Below the pieces are notes generated by a model. The model had not been told where the DNA came from, did not search any database, and saw nothing but the letters and a program-made list of their open reading frames with translations. Below are positions 28,384 through 38,120 of a stretch of 64,000 bases of DNA, piece after piece (the first letter of the stretch is position 1; each line of letters begins with the position of its first letter). Source of the DNA: Agrobacterium tumefaciens (lineage in GTDB: Bacteria; Pseudomonadota; Alphaproteobacteria; Rhizobiales; Rhizobiaceae); contig JAGIAH010000001.1 in assembly GCA_017744915.1 (NCBI GenBank), positions 372,001 to 436,000 on the forward strand. The letters are read 5' to 3'. The translations under genes were made by a program, and so were the position numbers.

Positions 28384-29156
28384 TTTTCAGCACCCTTGCG
28401 CCAGTAGCGGTAACGATAGGCTTCGGTGAAACCGAATTTCTCATAAAGCGCGATCGCCGGCACATTGGTGGAAACGACCTGCAACCAGGCGGTTTTTGCG
28501 CCGCTTATTCTCGCCCAGCGCAACGCCGACGAGAGAATCTGCGTAGCAAGACCCTTCTTGCGCTGCGACTTTTCGACATCAAGCGAAATGATGCCGGCAA
28601 GATCATTATCCTGCACGCAGATCACGGTGGCGAGCGGGCTGCCCTCCACTTCCTCATTGATGAAGAGGCCAAGCGTCGGCTTGATGGAACTGACGATTTC
28701 CGCGATTGCCGGGCGCAGTGCCGAATCGCCATCGCTGACCTTGATGCTCGCTTCGACAAAACGACCGATATCATGGCTTGGCAGGCTGACCAGCGTTTCC
28801 GGCAGTTCCATGTTGGAGAGATCGGCCGTCATGACCTTGACCTCTTCGAACACGGACCAGCCATCCTCGACCAGGAAATCCATAAGCTGTGGCGGCATCA
28901 GCGTCGTTTCACGCACCACCAACGGCCGGCCGAAATCCTCGAAACGCTTACGCGCCTTTTCCAGCCGCACCGCGCTGTTGCCGTAATCGGAGGGATCGAG
29001 TGGCACCACGCAGTTGATGCGCTTGGAGGGATGCGAACCCGTGAGGCGGATCTGCCAGCTGCCGTCATAGATCACTGACGAGGCAGGCCATGCCCGGAAG
29101 CTGACGGCTTCCAGACGGCGAACCAGCGGCAGATTGACGGCACTTTTTTCCTGCAT
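28380..29156 (-). CDS. GNAT-family N-acetyltransferase
   Basis: A 258-residue protein with a C-terminal GNAT domain. Motif A is recognisable as ISLDVEKSQRKKGLATQILSS (acetyl-CoA pyrophosphate loop RKKGLA), followed by motif B AWLQVVSTNVPAIALYEKFG and the terminal YRYRYWRKG. The N-terminal 120 residues are a divergent extension. ATG at 29156 is preceded by GAGGAGA. It lies between argJ (18 bp upstream) and mutT (overlap), a conserved rhizobial order. The acetyl acceptor is unknown. Confidence 0.82.
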   Translation of the reverse strand: MQEKSAVNLPLVRRLEAVSFRAWPASSVIYDGSWQIRLTGSHPSKRINCVVPLDPSDYGNSAVRLEKARKRFEDFGRPLVVRETTLMPPQLMDFLVEDGWSVFEEVKVMTADLSNMELPETLVSLPSHDIGRFVEASIKVSDGDSALRPAIAEIVSSIKPTLGLFINEEVEGSPLATVICVQDNDLAGIISLDVEKSQRKKGLATQILSSALRWARISGAKTAWLQVVSTNVPAIALYEKFGFTEAYRYRYWRKGAEK

Positions 29157-29174
29157 TCTCCTCGGCTCCAACGG

Positions 29175-30416
29175 TCAGCTCCGGTAGTCGCCGTTGATCG
29201 CAACATATTCCTTGGTCAGATCGCAGGTCCAGACCGTGGCCGTGCCATTGCCGAGACCAATATCGACCTTCACCGGAATGTCTTCCAGACGCATCACCGC
29301 GCTGGTCTCCGCTTCGGAATAGTCCGGGTCGCGCTCACCATTCACGGCCACGCGCACGCCGCCGAACCAGATGGCGAGACGGTCGCGGTCGGCCATTTCA
29401 CCGGATTTGCCGACGGCCATGACGACGCGACCCCAATTGGCGTCTTCGCCGGCAACGGCAGTCTTCACCAGCGGCGAATTGGCGATGGAAAGGGCGATCT
29501 TCTTGGCGGCGGTATCATTTTCCGCACCGGTGACGGTGACTTCCACCATCTTGCGCGCGCCTTCGCCGTCACGGACCACCTGCAAGGCAAGGTCTTTCAA
29601 AAGATCGTTCAGCGCAGCGCGGAAGGAGGAAAGGCGCTCGTCGTCGGCGCTCGTCACCTTCACCTGGCCGTCTTCAGCGGCAGCACCGGTCGCAAACAGC
29701 ATCAGTGTATCGGACGTGGAAGTGTCACTATCGACCGTCACGGAATTGAAGGTCGGGCCGACACCGGCCGAAAGCAGGGACTGCAGGGCGGCAGGCGCAA
29801 TATCGGCGTCCGTCACCACGAAGGAGAGCATCGTCGCCATGTCGGGCGCGATCATGCCCGCACCCTTGGAAATACCGTTGATCGTGACGACCACGCCGCC
29901 GATCTCGGCGGTGCGGGTCGCGACCTTCGGATAGGTGTCGGTCGTCATGATCGCCTTGGCGGCTTCCTGCCAGAAATCGGCTTCCGCCCGAACGTTCATA
30001 TCGCCGAGAACACCGGCAAACTTGCTGGCATCCAGCGGCTCACCGATCACGCCGGTCGATGCCAGGAAGACCTCGCCTTCGAAGCAGCCGACAGCAACGG
30101 CGGCGGATTTCGCCGTCAGCTCGGTCGCGGCCTTGCCCTTGAGGCCGGTAAAGGCGTTCGCGTTGCCGGAATTGACCACCACCGCACGCGCCGCGCCGCC
30201 GCCGAGATTGGCGCGGCAGAAATCGACCGGGGCAGACGGGCATTTCGACTTGGTGAAGACGCCAGCGACACTCGCCGGCTTGTCGAACACCATCAGGAGA
30301 ACATCCGTGCGGTTCTTGTACTTGATGCCGGCGGCGGCCGTCGCCATGCGCACACCGCGCAGCGCGGGCATGTCGGGATAGGATTTCGGAGCGAGCGGGG
30401 AAACGGCAACGGACAT
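29175..30416 (-). CDS. argJ: Bifunctional glutamate N-acetyltransferase/amino-acid acetyltransferase ArgJ
   Basis: A 413-residue arginine biosynthesis enzyme that transfers acetyl from N-acetylornithine to glutamate. The autoproteolytic site is intact: [16 protein letters not shown], cleaved before the Thr that becomes the beta-chain nucleophile. Other conserved segments are [10 protein letters not shown] and [13 protein letters not shown]. The ATG at 30416 is selected by homology length; a longer frame has no family support. It is preceded by a terminator after the isomerase gene and heads the argJ-GNAT-mutT operon. Confidence 0.93.
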   Translation of the reverse strand: MSVAVSPLAPKSYPDMPALRGVRMATAAAGIKYKNRTDVLLMVFDKPASVAGVFTKSKCPSAPVDFCRANLGGGAARAVVVNSGNANAFTGLKGKAATELTAKSAAVAVGCFEGEVFLASTGVIGEPLDASKFAGVLGDMNVRAEADFWQEAAKAIMTTDTYPKVATRTAEIGGVVVTINGISKGAGMIAPDMATMLSFVVTDADIAPAALQSLLSAGVGPTFNSVTVDSDTSTSDTLMLFATGAAAEDGQVKVTSADDERLSSFRAALNDLLKDLALQVVRDGEGARKMVEVTVTGAENDTAAKKIALSIANSPLVKTAVAGEDANWGRVVMAVGKSGEMADRDRLAIWFGGVRVAVNGERDPDYSEAETSAVMRLEDIPVKVDIGLGNGTATVWTCDLTKEYVAINGDYRS

Positions 30417-30468
30417 GGGAAGCGCCTGAAATTCTGGAAAGGGAGGGTCTGGGAATGCCTGAGATGAA

Positions 30469-30493
30469 ACGGGGCGGCCCATAGCCGCCCCGT
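30469..30493 (-). terminator. Intrinsic terminator between the isomerase and argJ
   Basis: A perfect 10-bp stem ACGGGGCGGC/GCCGCCCCGT with a 5-base loop lies 12 bp past the isomerase stop codon on the minus strand. The T-run is weak (TTTCATC), so efficiency may be moderate. Confidence 0.65.
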
Positions 30494-30504
30494 AACCTGA
30501 ATTT

Positions 30505-31368
30505 TTACTGCTGCGGCTGAGCCTGCTGTTCCTTCGTGGCTTCGTCGTAGCCCTTCTTCAGCGTCTCATCCATGATTTCGATCTTCTGGTCAGCCTTTGC
30601 CTTCTCGATGAGGGCAACGTATTTGTCACGCATGACAAGCTGACGAACCTGCGGTTCGACCTGCTCGAAAGCCGGCGGCGGAGCGATACGCTTGTCTTCC
30701 AGCTTGATGACGTGGAAGCCGAACTGGGTCTTCACCGGGGTCTTGGTGTAGGCGCCCTTTTCGAGGCCGAAAGCGGCTTCTTCGAATTCCGGCACCATGC
30801 GGCCCTTGCCGAACCAGCCGAGATCGCCGCCGTCATCCTTGTTGGAATCGGTCGACTTTTCCTTGGCGAGCGCTGCGAAATCCTTGCCCGAATCAAGCTG
30901 CTTGATGATGTCCTTGGCTTCGTCCTCGCTGGCGACGAGGATATGCGCGGCCTTGATTTCCTCTTCCTGCGGCAGGGCTGCGACTTCCTTGTCGTAGCGG
31001 GCCTTCACTTCGTCAGCGGTGACGGCATCGACCACATGCTTGCGGAAATAGGCGTTGTGCAGCTCACGGTCCTTGATGAATTCCATGCGCTTCTTGAAAT
31101 CTTCGGTCTTTTCCAGGCCTTCAGCGCCGGCATTCTTCACCAGAAGCTTGACGTCGATCGCGCCGGAAAGGGCAGCGACCTTCTTCTGCTCGTCGGGAAG
31201 CTGCGCGAGCTGCGGGTCGAGATTGCTCATGGCGAGGTCGAGTTCGGACTGGTGGATTTCCAGATCGCCGACCTTGGCGACAACCTTGTCTTCCTGCGCG
31301 AAAGCCGGAAGCTGGAGGCCGAGCGTGGCCACAATCACCGCAGCCGCAATTTTATTATAGCGCAACAT
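30505..31368 (-). CDS. Periplasmic peptidyl-prolyl cis-trans isomerase (parvulin/PrsA-SurA type)
   Basis: A 287-residue exported foldase. A Sec signal peptide ([19 protein letters not shown]) is followed by a SurA-N-like chaperone region (about 30-135) and one PpiC-type parvulin domain (about 138-230: [20 protein letters not shown], then [20 protein letters not shown] and [12 protein letters not shown]). The C-terminal glutamine-rich tail ends in AQPQQ. It would assist folding of exported and outer-membrane proteins. ATG at 31368 follows CGAAAGGTTCAAA. It is divergent from secA, a fitting pairing of export genes. Confidence 0.88.
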   Translation of the reverse strand: MLRYNKIAAAVIVATLGLQLPAFAQEDKVVAKVGDLEIHQSELDLAMSNLDPQLAQLPDEQKKVAALSGAIDVKLLVKNAGAEGLEKTEDFKKRMEFIKDRELHNAYFRKHVVDAVTADEVKARYDKEVAALPQEEEIKAAHILVASEDEAKDIIKQLDSGKDFAALAKEKSTDSNKDDGGDLGWFGKGRMVPEFEEAAFGLEKGAYTKTPVKTQFGFHVIKLEDKRIAPPPAFEQVEPQVRQLVMRDKYVALIEKAKADQKIEIMDETLKKGYDEATKEQQAQPQQ

Positions 31369-31468
31369 TTTGAACCTTTCGGGGACAATGCCGGCTCCAG
31401 ACATGGTTTCCGGCTCTGAAAAAACTTCCAAACACCGGATTGTGGCCATTCTGTAACGGGCAGAACCG

Positions 31469-31497
31469 TTGACATCATTTGCCCCCCCTCTTATCTG
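31469..31497 (+). promoter_or_regulatory. Predicted secA promoter
   Basis: TTGACA at 31469-31474 is followed after 17 bp by TATCTG at 31492-31497, a good sigma70-type match, 114 bp upstream of the secA ATG. Confidence 0.55.
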
Positions 31498-31610
31498 TCA
31501 CGCAACCTCGCGTCCAGATACGTTGAAGGGCGAAGTCCGTCATTTGTGCTGAAAACAGCGTGACGGAGAAAAGCGCCCGGCATAACGGAATTTCAGAAAG
31601 GGCCAGTAAG

Positions 31611-34328
31611 ATGGTCAGTCTCGGCGGAATAGCCCGCAAGTTGTTCGGTTCGGCAAATGATCGCCGCGTCCGCTCCTATAAAAGCAAGATCGCAGCCATC
31701 AATGCGCTGGAAGAGGCCACCAAGGCGCTCTCCGACGAGGCGCTGGCGGCCAAGACCGCCGAGTTCCGCCAGCAGCTGGCAGACGGCAAGTCGCTGGACG
31801 ACATTCTGATCCCGGCTTTCGCCGTCGCCCGCGAAGCCTCGCGCCGCGTGCTGCACATGCGCCCCTTCGACGTACAGCTGACCGGCGCGATGATTCTGCA
31901 TGGCGGCGCCATCGCCGAAATGAAGACCGGTGAAGGCAAGACGCTGGTGGCGACCCTTGCGGTCTACCTCAATGCGCTCGCCGGCAAGGGCGTGCATGTC
32001 GTCACCGTCAACGACTATCTCGCCAAGCGCGACGCCGCGACGATGAGCAGGCTCTACGGCTTCCTCGGTCTCTCGACCGGCGTTATCGTCCACGGTCTCG
32101 ACGACGACCAGCGCCGCGAGGCCTATGCCTGCGACATCACCTACGCAACGAACAACGAACTCGGCTTCGATTATCTGCGCGACAACATGAAATACGACCG
32201 CGCCCAGATGGTGCAGCGCGGCCATAACTACGCGATCGTCGACGAAGTCGACTCGATCCTGGTCGATGAGGCGCGCACGCCGCTCATCATTTCCGGCCCG
32301 CTGGACGACCGTTCCGACCTTTACAACACCATCGACGCCTTCATTCCGCTGCTGACGCCGGAAGATTACGAAATCGATGAAAAGCAGCGCTCGGCCAACT
32401 TCTCCGAAGACGGCACCGAAAAGCTCGAAAACCTGCTGCGGCAGGCGGGCCTTCTGAAGGGCGAATCGCTTTATGACGTCGAAAACGTCGCCATCGTCCA
32501 CCACATCAACAACGCGCTGAAGGCTCACAAGCTCTTCACCCGCGACAAGGACTACATCGTCCGCAACGACGAAATCGTCATCATCGACGAGTTCACCGGC
32601 CGCATGATGCCGGGTCGCCGTTATTCGGAAGGCCAGCACCAGGCTCTCGAAGCCAAGGAAAAGGTGCAGATCCAGCCGGAAAACCAGACGCTGTCCTCCG
32701 TCACCTTCCAGAACTATTTCCGCATGTATGAAAAGCTGGCCGGCATGACCGGTACGGCGGCGACGGAAGCGGAAGAATTCGGCAACATCTACGGCCTCGA
32801 CGTCATCGAAGTGCCGACCAACCTGCCGATCCAGCGTATCGATGAGGACGACGAGGTTTATCGTACCGGCGAAGAGAAGTTCCAGGCGATCATCACCGAG
32901 ATCAAGGCGGCGCATGAGCGCGGCCAGCCGGTTCTCGTCGGCACGACCTCGATCGAAAAATCGGAGTTGCTGGCCAATCTGCTGCGCCAGACCGGCTTCA
33001 CCGATTTCCAGGTTCTGAACGCCCGTTACCACGAGCAGGAAGCCTATATCGTTTCGCAGGCCGGCGTTCCCGGCGCCGTCACCATCGCCACCAACATGGC
33101 CGGCCGCGGTACCGACATCCAGCTCGGCGGCAACGTCGACATGCGTCTGGAGCGTGAGTTGGAAGGCATGGAGCCGGGTCCTGAGCTTGACGCAAGGGAG
33201 CAGGCCATCCGCGCCGAAATCAAGGTGCTGAAGGAAAAGGCGCTTGCCGCCGGCGGTCTTTACGTCATCGCCACCGAACGCCACGAAAGCCGCCGTATCG
33301 ACAACCAGCTGCGCGGCCGTTCCGGCCGTCAGGGCGACCCCGGCCGTTCGAAATTCTACCTCTCGCTTCAGGATGACCTGATGCGCATCTTCGGCTCCGA
33401 GCGCATGGACTCGATGCTGCAGAAGCTCGGCCTGAAGGAAGGCGAAGCCATCGTCCATCCGTGGATCAACAAGGCTCTGGAACGCGCCCAGAAGAAGGTC
33501 GAAGCCCGCAACTTCGAGACCCGCAAGAACCTTCTGAAATATGACGACGTGCTGAACGACCAGCGCAAGGTGATCTTCGAGCAGCGCCTCGAGCTGATGG
33601 AAGCCGACAATATCGGCGAGACCGCAGCCGACATGCGCAACGAAGTGATCGAAACCCTCGTCACCAAGCATATTCCCGAAAATGCCTATGCCGAACAGTG
33701 GGACATTGCGGGCCTGAAGGCCGGCATCGCCCAGTTCCTGAACCTCGACCTGCCGGTGGAGGAATGGGCCAAGGAAGAAGGCATCGCCGAGGACGACATT
33801 CTTCAGCGCGTCACCGAGGCGGCCGACAAATATGCCGCCGAACGCGCGGAACGTTTCGGCCCCGAGATCATGACCTATGTCGAACGCTCGGTCATTCTCC
33901 AGACGATCGACCATCTGTGGCGCGAACATATCGTCAACCTCGATCACCTTCGTTCCGTCGTCGGTTTCCGCGGTTACGCCCAGCGCGATCCGCTGCAGGA
34001 ATACAAGGCCGAAGCCTTCGAACTCTTCCAGGCGCTGCTCGCCAATCTGCGCGAGGCCGTCACCGCCCAGCTGATGCGTGTGGAACTGGTGCAGCAGGAA
34101 CCGCAGCAGCCGGAACTGCCGGAAATGACCGCGCATCACCTCGACCCCAACACGGGTGAGGACGAGATGGCACAGGGCATGCAGGCCGCGCCTGTCGCTT
34201 TCGTGCCGGCCGAGGAACGCGACCCGAACGACCCCGCCACCTGGGGCCGTATCGGCCGCAATGAAATGTGCCCATGCGGCTCCGGCAAGAAATACAAGCA
34301 CTGCCACGGCGTCTACGAACAGGCCTGA
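31611..34328 (+). CDS. secA: Preprotein translocase ATPase SecA
   Basis: A 905-residue motor of the Sec pathway, normal length. Visible elements: Walker [13 protein letters not shown] (about residues 102-113), DEAD-type Walker [20 protein letters not shown], the preprotein cross-linking domain, the second nucleotide fold with [15 protein letters not shown] and [13 protein letters not shown], the helical scaffold and the C-terminal zinc-binding motif [14 protein letters not shown] used for SecB binding. The ATG at 31611 follows AGAAAGGGCC; an in-frame ATG 51 bases earlier lacks homology. It ends at a strong terminator. Confidence 0.96.
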   Translation: MVSLGGIARKLFGSANDRRVRSYKSKIAAINALEEATKALSDEALAAKTAEFRQQLADGKSLDDILIPAFAVAREASRRVLHMRPFDVQLTGAMILHGGAIAEMKTGEGKTLVATLAVYLNALAGKGVHVVTVNDYLAKRDAATMSRLYGFLGLSTGVIVHGLDDDQRREAYACDITYATNNELGFDYLRDNMKYDRAQMVQRGHNYAIVDEVDSILVDEARTPLIISGPLDDRSDLYNTIDAFIPLLTPEDYEIDEKQRSANFSEDGTEKLENLLRQAGLLKGESLYDVENVAIVHHINNALKAHKLFTRDKDYIVRNDEIVIIDEFTGRMMPGRRYSEGQHQALEAKEKVQIQPENQTLSSVTFQNYFRMYEKLAGMTGTAATEAEEFGNIYGLDVIEVPTNLPIQRIDEDDEVYRTGEEKFQAIITEIKAAHERGQPVLVGTTSIEKSELLANLLRQTGFTDFQVLNARYHEQEAYIVSQAGVPGAVTIATNMAGRGTDIQLGGNVDMRLERELEGMEPGPELDAREQAIRAEIKVLKEKALAAGGLYVIATERHESRRIDNQLRGRSGRQGDPGRSKFYLSLQDDLMRIFGSERMDSMLQKLGLKEGEAIVHPWINKALERAQKKVEARNFETRKNLLKYDDVLNDQRKVIFEQRLELMEADNIGETAADMRNEVIETLVTKHIPENAYAEQWDIAGLKAGIAQFLNLDLPVEEWAKEEGIAEDDILQRVTEAADKYAAERAERFGPEIMTYVERSVILQTIDHLWREHIVNLDHLRSVVGFRGYAQRDPLQEYKAEAFELFQALLANLREAVTAQLMRVELVQQEPQQPELPEMTAHHLDPNTGEDEMAQGMQAAPVAFVPAEERDPNDPATWGRIGRNEMCPCGSGKKYKHCHGVYEQA

Positions 34329-34351
34329 GCCGTTCCGGACAGATAAAATGG

Positions 34352-34385
34352 ATCGCCCGCACCTTTGGTTGCGGGCGATTTTCTT
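34352..34385 (+). terminator. secA intrinsic terminator
   Basis: The stem ATCGCCCGCA/TGCGGGCGAT with loop CCTTTGGT is followed by TTTTCTTT, starting 23 bp after the secA stop. Confidence 0.85.
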
Positions 34386-34462
34386 TGCACCCCTTGATCG
34401 CTGTTGACGGATATCGGCAATTTCCAATAAGGGAGCCTGATCGTCTTCCGGAAAATGCTTTC

Positions 34463-35356
34463 ATGGCCCCTCGCGATCTTGCCGCTTATCTCTTTCTCGC
34501 GCTTGCGTGGGGAATGTCCTTCCTGCTGCTTTTGCATGTCGTCGAGGCCTTTGGCTGGATCGGCGCGGTCACGCTTCGCTCGCTCGTCACCGCCGTCACT
34601 CTCTTCCTCATCGCGCGGGCAGTGCGGCGGAAGCTTGCATTTTCCGCGAGCTGGAAGGCCTTTACAGTCGTCGGCGCGACGACAGTCGCAGGGCAGCTGA
34701 TCGGCCTTTCCTATGCGACACCGCTGATCGGCACCGCCATGGCCGCCATTCTGGTGGCCACCATCCCGCTTTTTTCCATGCTCATCTCGCAGGTCTGGGG
34801 GCTTGAACACCTTACGAAACAGGGCTTTGCCGGCCTCGCCATCGGCTTCGGTGGCATCGTCCTGCTTGTCGGCTTTCCGGCCGTTCCCGTCACGACCGGT
34901 TTCATCATCGGCTGCGCCGCCGCCGTTGCCGCCTGCATCTGCGCCGCCTATGGCAGCAATTATGCCAGCCGCCATCTCAAGGGCGTAGGATCCTGGGAAA
35001 TCACCATCGGCTCCTTCCTGACGGGCGGCCTGATGACGTTGCCGCTGCTTCTGGTTGTGCCCGTTCCCGCTACCCCCCGCCTTATCGATTATGGTTATCT
35101 TCTGATCCAGGCGGTGGTGATGAGCGGGCTGACCTACATCACCTATTTCCGCCTCGTTTCCGTCATCGGTGCAACGAGGACGATCAGCGTCGAATTCGCC
35201 GTGACCGTGGTGGCGGTGCTCGTCGGCGCGCTGGTGCTGGATGAGCCGCTTTCGCTTCCCCAGCTCTTCGGCGCCGGCATCATCATTTTCGGCTGCGCAC
35301 TGGTTCTCGACCTTCTGCCCAAAAAAAAGGCCCCGCCCACCCCTTCCGGGGCGTGA
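34463..35356 (+). CDS. EamA/DMT-superfamily transporter
   Basis: A 297-residue inner-membrane protein with ten predicted helices arranged as two EamA repeats (about 5-140 and 150-285), for example YLFLALAWGMSFLLLLHVVE and the repeat ending GAGIIIFGCALVLDLL. Drug/metabolite exporters of this class move amino acids, nucleosides or small metabolites outward; substrate is unknown. ATG at 34463; no strong ribosome-binding site. A hairpin (GCCCCG/CGGGGC, 35330-35353) overlaps the stop and is followed by GGTTTTATT, so transcription may end there. Confidence 0.85.
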   Translation: MAPRDLAAYLFLALAWGMSFLLLLHVVEAFGWIGAVTLRSLVTAVTLFLIARAVRRKLAFSASWKAFTVVGATTVAGQLIGLSYATPLIGTAMAAILVATIPLFSMLISQVWGLEHLTKQGFAGLAIGFGGIVLLVGFPAVPVTTGFIIGCAAAVAACICAAYGSNYASRHLKGVGSWEITIGSFLTGGLMTLPLLLVVPVPATPRLIDYGYLLIQAVVMSGLTYITYFRLVSVIGATRTISVEFAVTVVAVLVGALVLDEPLSLPQLFGAGIIIFGCALVLDLLPKKKAPPTPSGA

Positions 35357-35437
35357 AGGTTTTATTAGCGTTTTCCACCAATAGTCGTGTCGGTCGTCAT
35401 GAAGCACGCGGGATCGCGTTTTCGGCGCGGGGGAAAA

Positions 35438-36640
35438 ATGCAACCAGGTAAGTCAGCCTACGAGCATTACTGGGATCCGCTGAGAGCTCTCCTCATGCTG
35501 CTTGGCATCCCCTATCACGCCTCCCTGCTCTACAGCCACGTGCTGCCCTGGGATATCAAGGATTTCGAAACCAGCACGTTTCTGAGCATGCTCGGCGCCG
35601 CACTCGCCACCTTCCGCATGCCGGCGTTTTTTCTGGTGGCCGGATATTTCTCCACCATGGTCATCGGCAGGAAAGGCAAGAGGCGCTGGCTGAGGCAGCG
35701 TTTCCTGCGCCTCGGCGTGCCCTTCATCGTGGCCCTGCTCCTGCTCGGGCCATTGCAGCTTTTCCTGCTGCAACTGGCCAGCGTCGCCAAAGGCGATATT
35801 CCCGCCAACCGGCTGTTTGAGAGCCTGCCCGATTTGCTGCGTCCGAGCGAACAGTGGATCATGCATCTATGGTTCCTGCCGGCTCTCATCGCCTATTCGG
35901 TCCTGCTTGCCGGTCTGTTGTTTCTCGCGGAACGCCGGCCATTGGCCTATGTGAGCAATTGGTTCGACAGCCTGCGGCAGCGGCATGCGACGCTGTTTTT
36001 CATCGCGCTCTGCGCCCTGCCGGTTTTGTGGGAGCTGATGACGTATGGTTCCGGCCTGCTTGCCGCCAAAAGCGGAAGCCGCCTCTTTCTTCTCTATGAA
36101 CGTGCCTCCGACCCCTATGCGCGCTACCTGCCGTATTTCCTCATCGGTGCCCTGCTGCACCGGGATCGCGCTCTCTTTCACCGTTTTCGTCAGACGGGTC
36201 TTCCCACGGCCATCGTGGCGGCGGCGGCCATCGCAACGGCAGTGGCGCTGCGGCTGCAACATCCCTTTTCGAACTCCGCCCTGCTGGTGCTGGTTTCGGC
36301 GATTGCCGCAGTGGCGGCGAGCCGCCTGCTGATCGACCTCGCCTGCCGCTATTTCGACAGGCCGAGCCGGTTTGCCAGGCGGATGACGGATGCCTCCTTC
36401 ACCATCTATCTGTTTCATCACCCGTTGATTTATCTCCTCGGCACGCTCTTCATCCTGATCGCGCTACCGCCGGTCCTGGAATTCGCCGTCATCGTCGCGG
36501 CCACCACGGCAACGGCCTATTTGCTGCACCAGATGATACGCCTGAGCCCGCGCGCCCTTTTCCTGTTCAACGGCATCCGCAAGCCGCCGGCGGCAAGCGA
36601 TGTCGGGACACAACTCCCCACCTCCCAAACCCTTCGTTAA
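35438..36640 (+). CDS. Membrane acyltransferase, acyltransferase-3/OpgC-like
   Basis: A 400-residue protein with about ten membrane helices. The acyltransferase-3 signature is at the N-terminus: YWDPLRALLMLLGIPYHASL, with the conserved Arg and catalytic-type His, then FRMPAFFLVAGYFSTM. The C-terminal motif SFTIYLFHHPLIYLLG also fits. Such enzymes O-acetylate or O-succinylate glucans and exopolysaccharides at the membrane (OpgC succinylates cyclic glucans). The ATG at 35438 has GGGGGAAAA directly upstream; earlier GTG/ATG codons at 35387 and 35399 are weaker. It opens a plus-strand block with a flippase and a CelD-like acyltransferase, suggesting decoration of the polysaccharide made by this locus. 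Confidence 0.85.
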   Translation: MQPGKSAYEHYWDPLRALLMLLGIPYHASLLYSHVLPWDIKDFETSTFLSMLGAALATFRMPAFFLVAGYFSTMVIGRKGKRRWLRQRFLRLGVPFIVALLLLGPLQLFLLQLASVAKGDIPANRLFESLPDLLRPSEQWIMHLWFLPALIAYSVLLAGLLFLAERRPLAYVSNWFDSLRQRHATLFFIALCALPVLWELMTYGSGLLAAKSGSRLFLLYERASDPYARYLPYFLIGALLHRDRALFHRFRQTGLPTAIVAAAAIATAVALRLQHPFSNSALLVLVSAIAAVAASRLLIDLACRYFDRPSRFARRMTDASFTIYLFHHPLIYLLGTLFILIALPPVLEFAVIVAATTATAYLLHQMIRLSPRALFLFNGIRKPPAASDVGTQLPTSQTLR

Positions 36641-36697
36641 GGATAAGGCGCTTACAATCTGGCTGCCTATTCAACTGGAAATGATGGCGTGTGGATC

Positions 36698-38113
36698 ATG
36701 GCTATCCTCAACACGGCGGAAAAAGCCTTACCCGCAGGCCTGCGCGCGAAGCTTTCGCCGCTGGGAACGAAAATCGCCGTCCTTCTGTCCGGAAGGGATG
36801 AAGTTTCCCGCGCGCAGCGCATGGCGCTCGTCACCTTCGCGGTGCGCATCATCAGCGCCGGCATCGCCTTCATTTCCCAGATCATTCTCGCGCGGCTGAT
36901 GGGCGAATTCGAATATGGCCTTTTCGCCTTTGTCTGGGTTCTGGTGATCCTGTTCGGCAACCTCTCCTGCCTCGGTTTCCATACCACCGTCATCCGTTTT
37001 TTACCCGGCTACCGTCTGGAGGACGCCCATGACAAGATCATGGGGCTCACCTCGACCGCACGCATCTTCGCCATGCTGTCGGCCAGTGCGCTTGCGGTTT
37101 TCGGCTTCGTTTTCTTATATTTCTTCGGTGAGCATATCGCCTCCTATTACCTCATTCCTGTTTCGCTGGCGCTCTTCACCCTACCCATGGTGGCGCTTGG
37201 CGACGTGCTGAACGGCACCGCGCGCGCCAATGGCTGGGCGGTCACCGCGCTCAGCCCCACCTATATCATCCGCCCGGTGCTGATCCTGCTGTTCATGCTG
37301 GCGGCAATCGCTCTCGGTGCGGAAAAAACCGCAACGACGGCCATGCTCACGGCCCTTCTTGCCACCTACGTCACCACGCTTTTCCATTTCGCCTTCATGA
37401 ACCGCCGGCTTAACCGGAATTTCCGCAACTCGGCCCGCAGGGTTCATTTCCGCCACTGGATAAGGTTCGCCTTCCCGATGTTCCTGATCGACGGCATCGG
37501 CTTCCTGATGACCAATTCCGATGTGGTGATCGTTGGCCTTTACCTGCCGCCCGATCAGGTCGGCATCTATTTTGCCGCGGCAAAGACCATCGTATTGATG
37601 CAATTCGTGTTTTTCTCCGTGCAGGCGGCCGCCGCGCCGCGCCTTGCCGCCCTGATGTCGGCCAATGACCGGCAGGGGCTTGCCGGTTTCGCCAGCCAGG
37701 CCGCGCGCTGGGCCTTCTGGCCGTCGCTCGCCGTCGGCAGCGTGGTGCTTCTGGCCGGTCCGTTCCTGCTGTCGCTGTTCGGCCCCGGCTTCGTCCAGGG
37801 GTATGAGCTGATGTTCTTCCTTTTTGCGGGCTTCCTCGCAAAAGCGGTGATCGGCCCGGGAGAGACGCTGCTGAATATGGCCGGCAAACAAAAATTGTGC
37901 GTTGCGCTCTATATTATCATCTTCGGTTGCAACATTGCACTCAACATGGCGCTCATTCCGGTCTATGGTCTGGCAGGGGCCGCGGCAGCGGTGGCGATAG
38001 CCATGTGCATAGAAGCTGTGCTATTGCATATTGCCATTCGCCGTACACTCGGGATCGTCCTTTTTGCCTTCAACGATCCCCGGGCGGGTCAAGACACTGG
38101 GAAGGCGGTGTAA
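36698..38113 (+). CDS. Polysaccharide flippase (Wzx/MATE-like), first copy
   Basis: A 471-residue membrane protein with 12-14 predicted helices of the MVF/polysaccharide-biosynthesis superfamily. The N-terminal block (RIISAGIAFISQIILARLMG, then YGLFAFVWVLVILF) is typical of Wzx proteins that turn lipid-linked oligosaccharide units to the periplasmic face. A second flippase of different sequence is at 45330-46808, so the two may serve different products. ATG at 36698 or GTG at 36689 are both possible. It is followed 7 bp later by the CelD-like gene, so the two are co-transcribed. Confidence 0.85.
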   Translation: MAILNTAEKALPAGLRAKLSPLGTKIAVLLSGRDEVSRAQRMALVTFAVRIISAGIAFISQIILARLMGEFEYGLFAFVWVLVILFGNLSCLGFHTTVIRFLPGYRLEDAHDKIMGLTSTARIFAMLSASALAVFGFVFLYFFGEHIASYYLIPVSLALFTLPMVALGDVLNGTARANGWAVTALSPTYIIRPVLILLFMLAAIALGAEKTATTAMLTALLATYVTTLFHFAFMNRRLNRNFRNSARRVHFRHWIRFAFPMFLIDGIGFLMTNSDVVIVGLYLPPDQVGIYFAAAKTIVLMQFVFFSVQAAAAPRLAALMSANDRQGLAGFASQAARWAFWPSLAVGSVVLLAGPFLLSLFGPGFVQGYELMFFLFAGFLAKAVIGPGETLLNMAGKQKLCVALYIIIFGCNIALNMALIPVYGLAGAAAAVAIAMCIEAVLLHIAIRRTLGIVLFAFNDPRAGQDTGKAV

Positions 38114-38120
38114 CATAAGC

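Noticed and set aside
31593..34427. A 944-codon minus-strand open frame opposite secA.
   Set aside because: The secA reading is unmistakable along the full length; the antisense product is a His/Asp/Val-rich low-information sequence typical of shadows.
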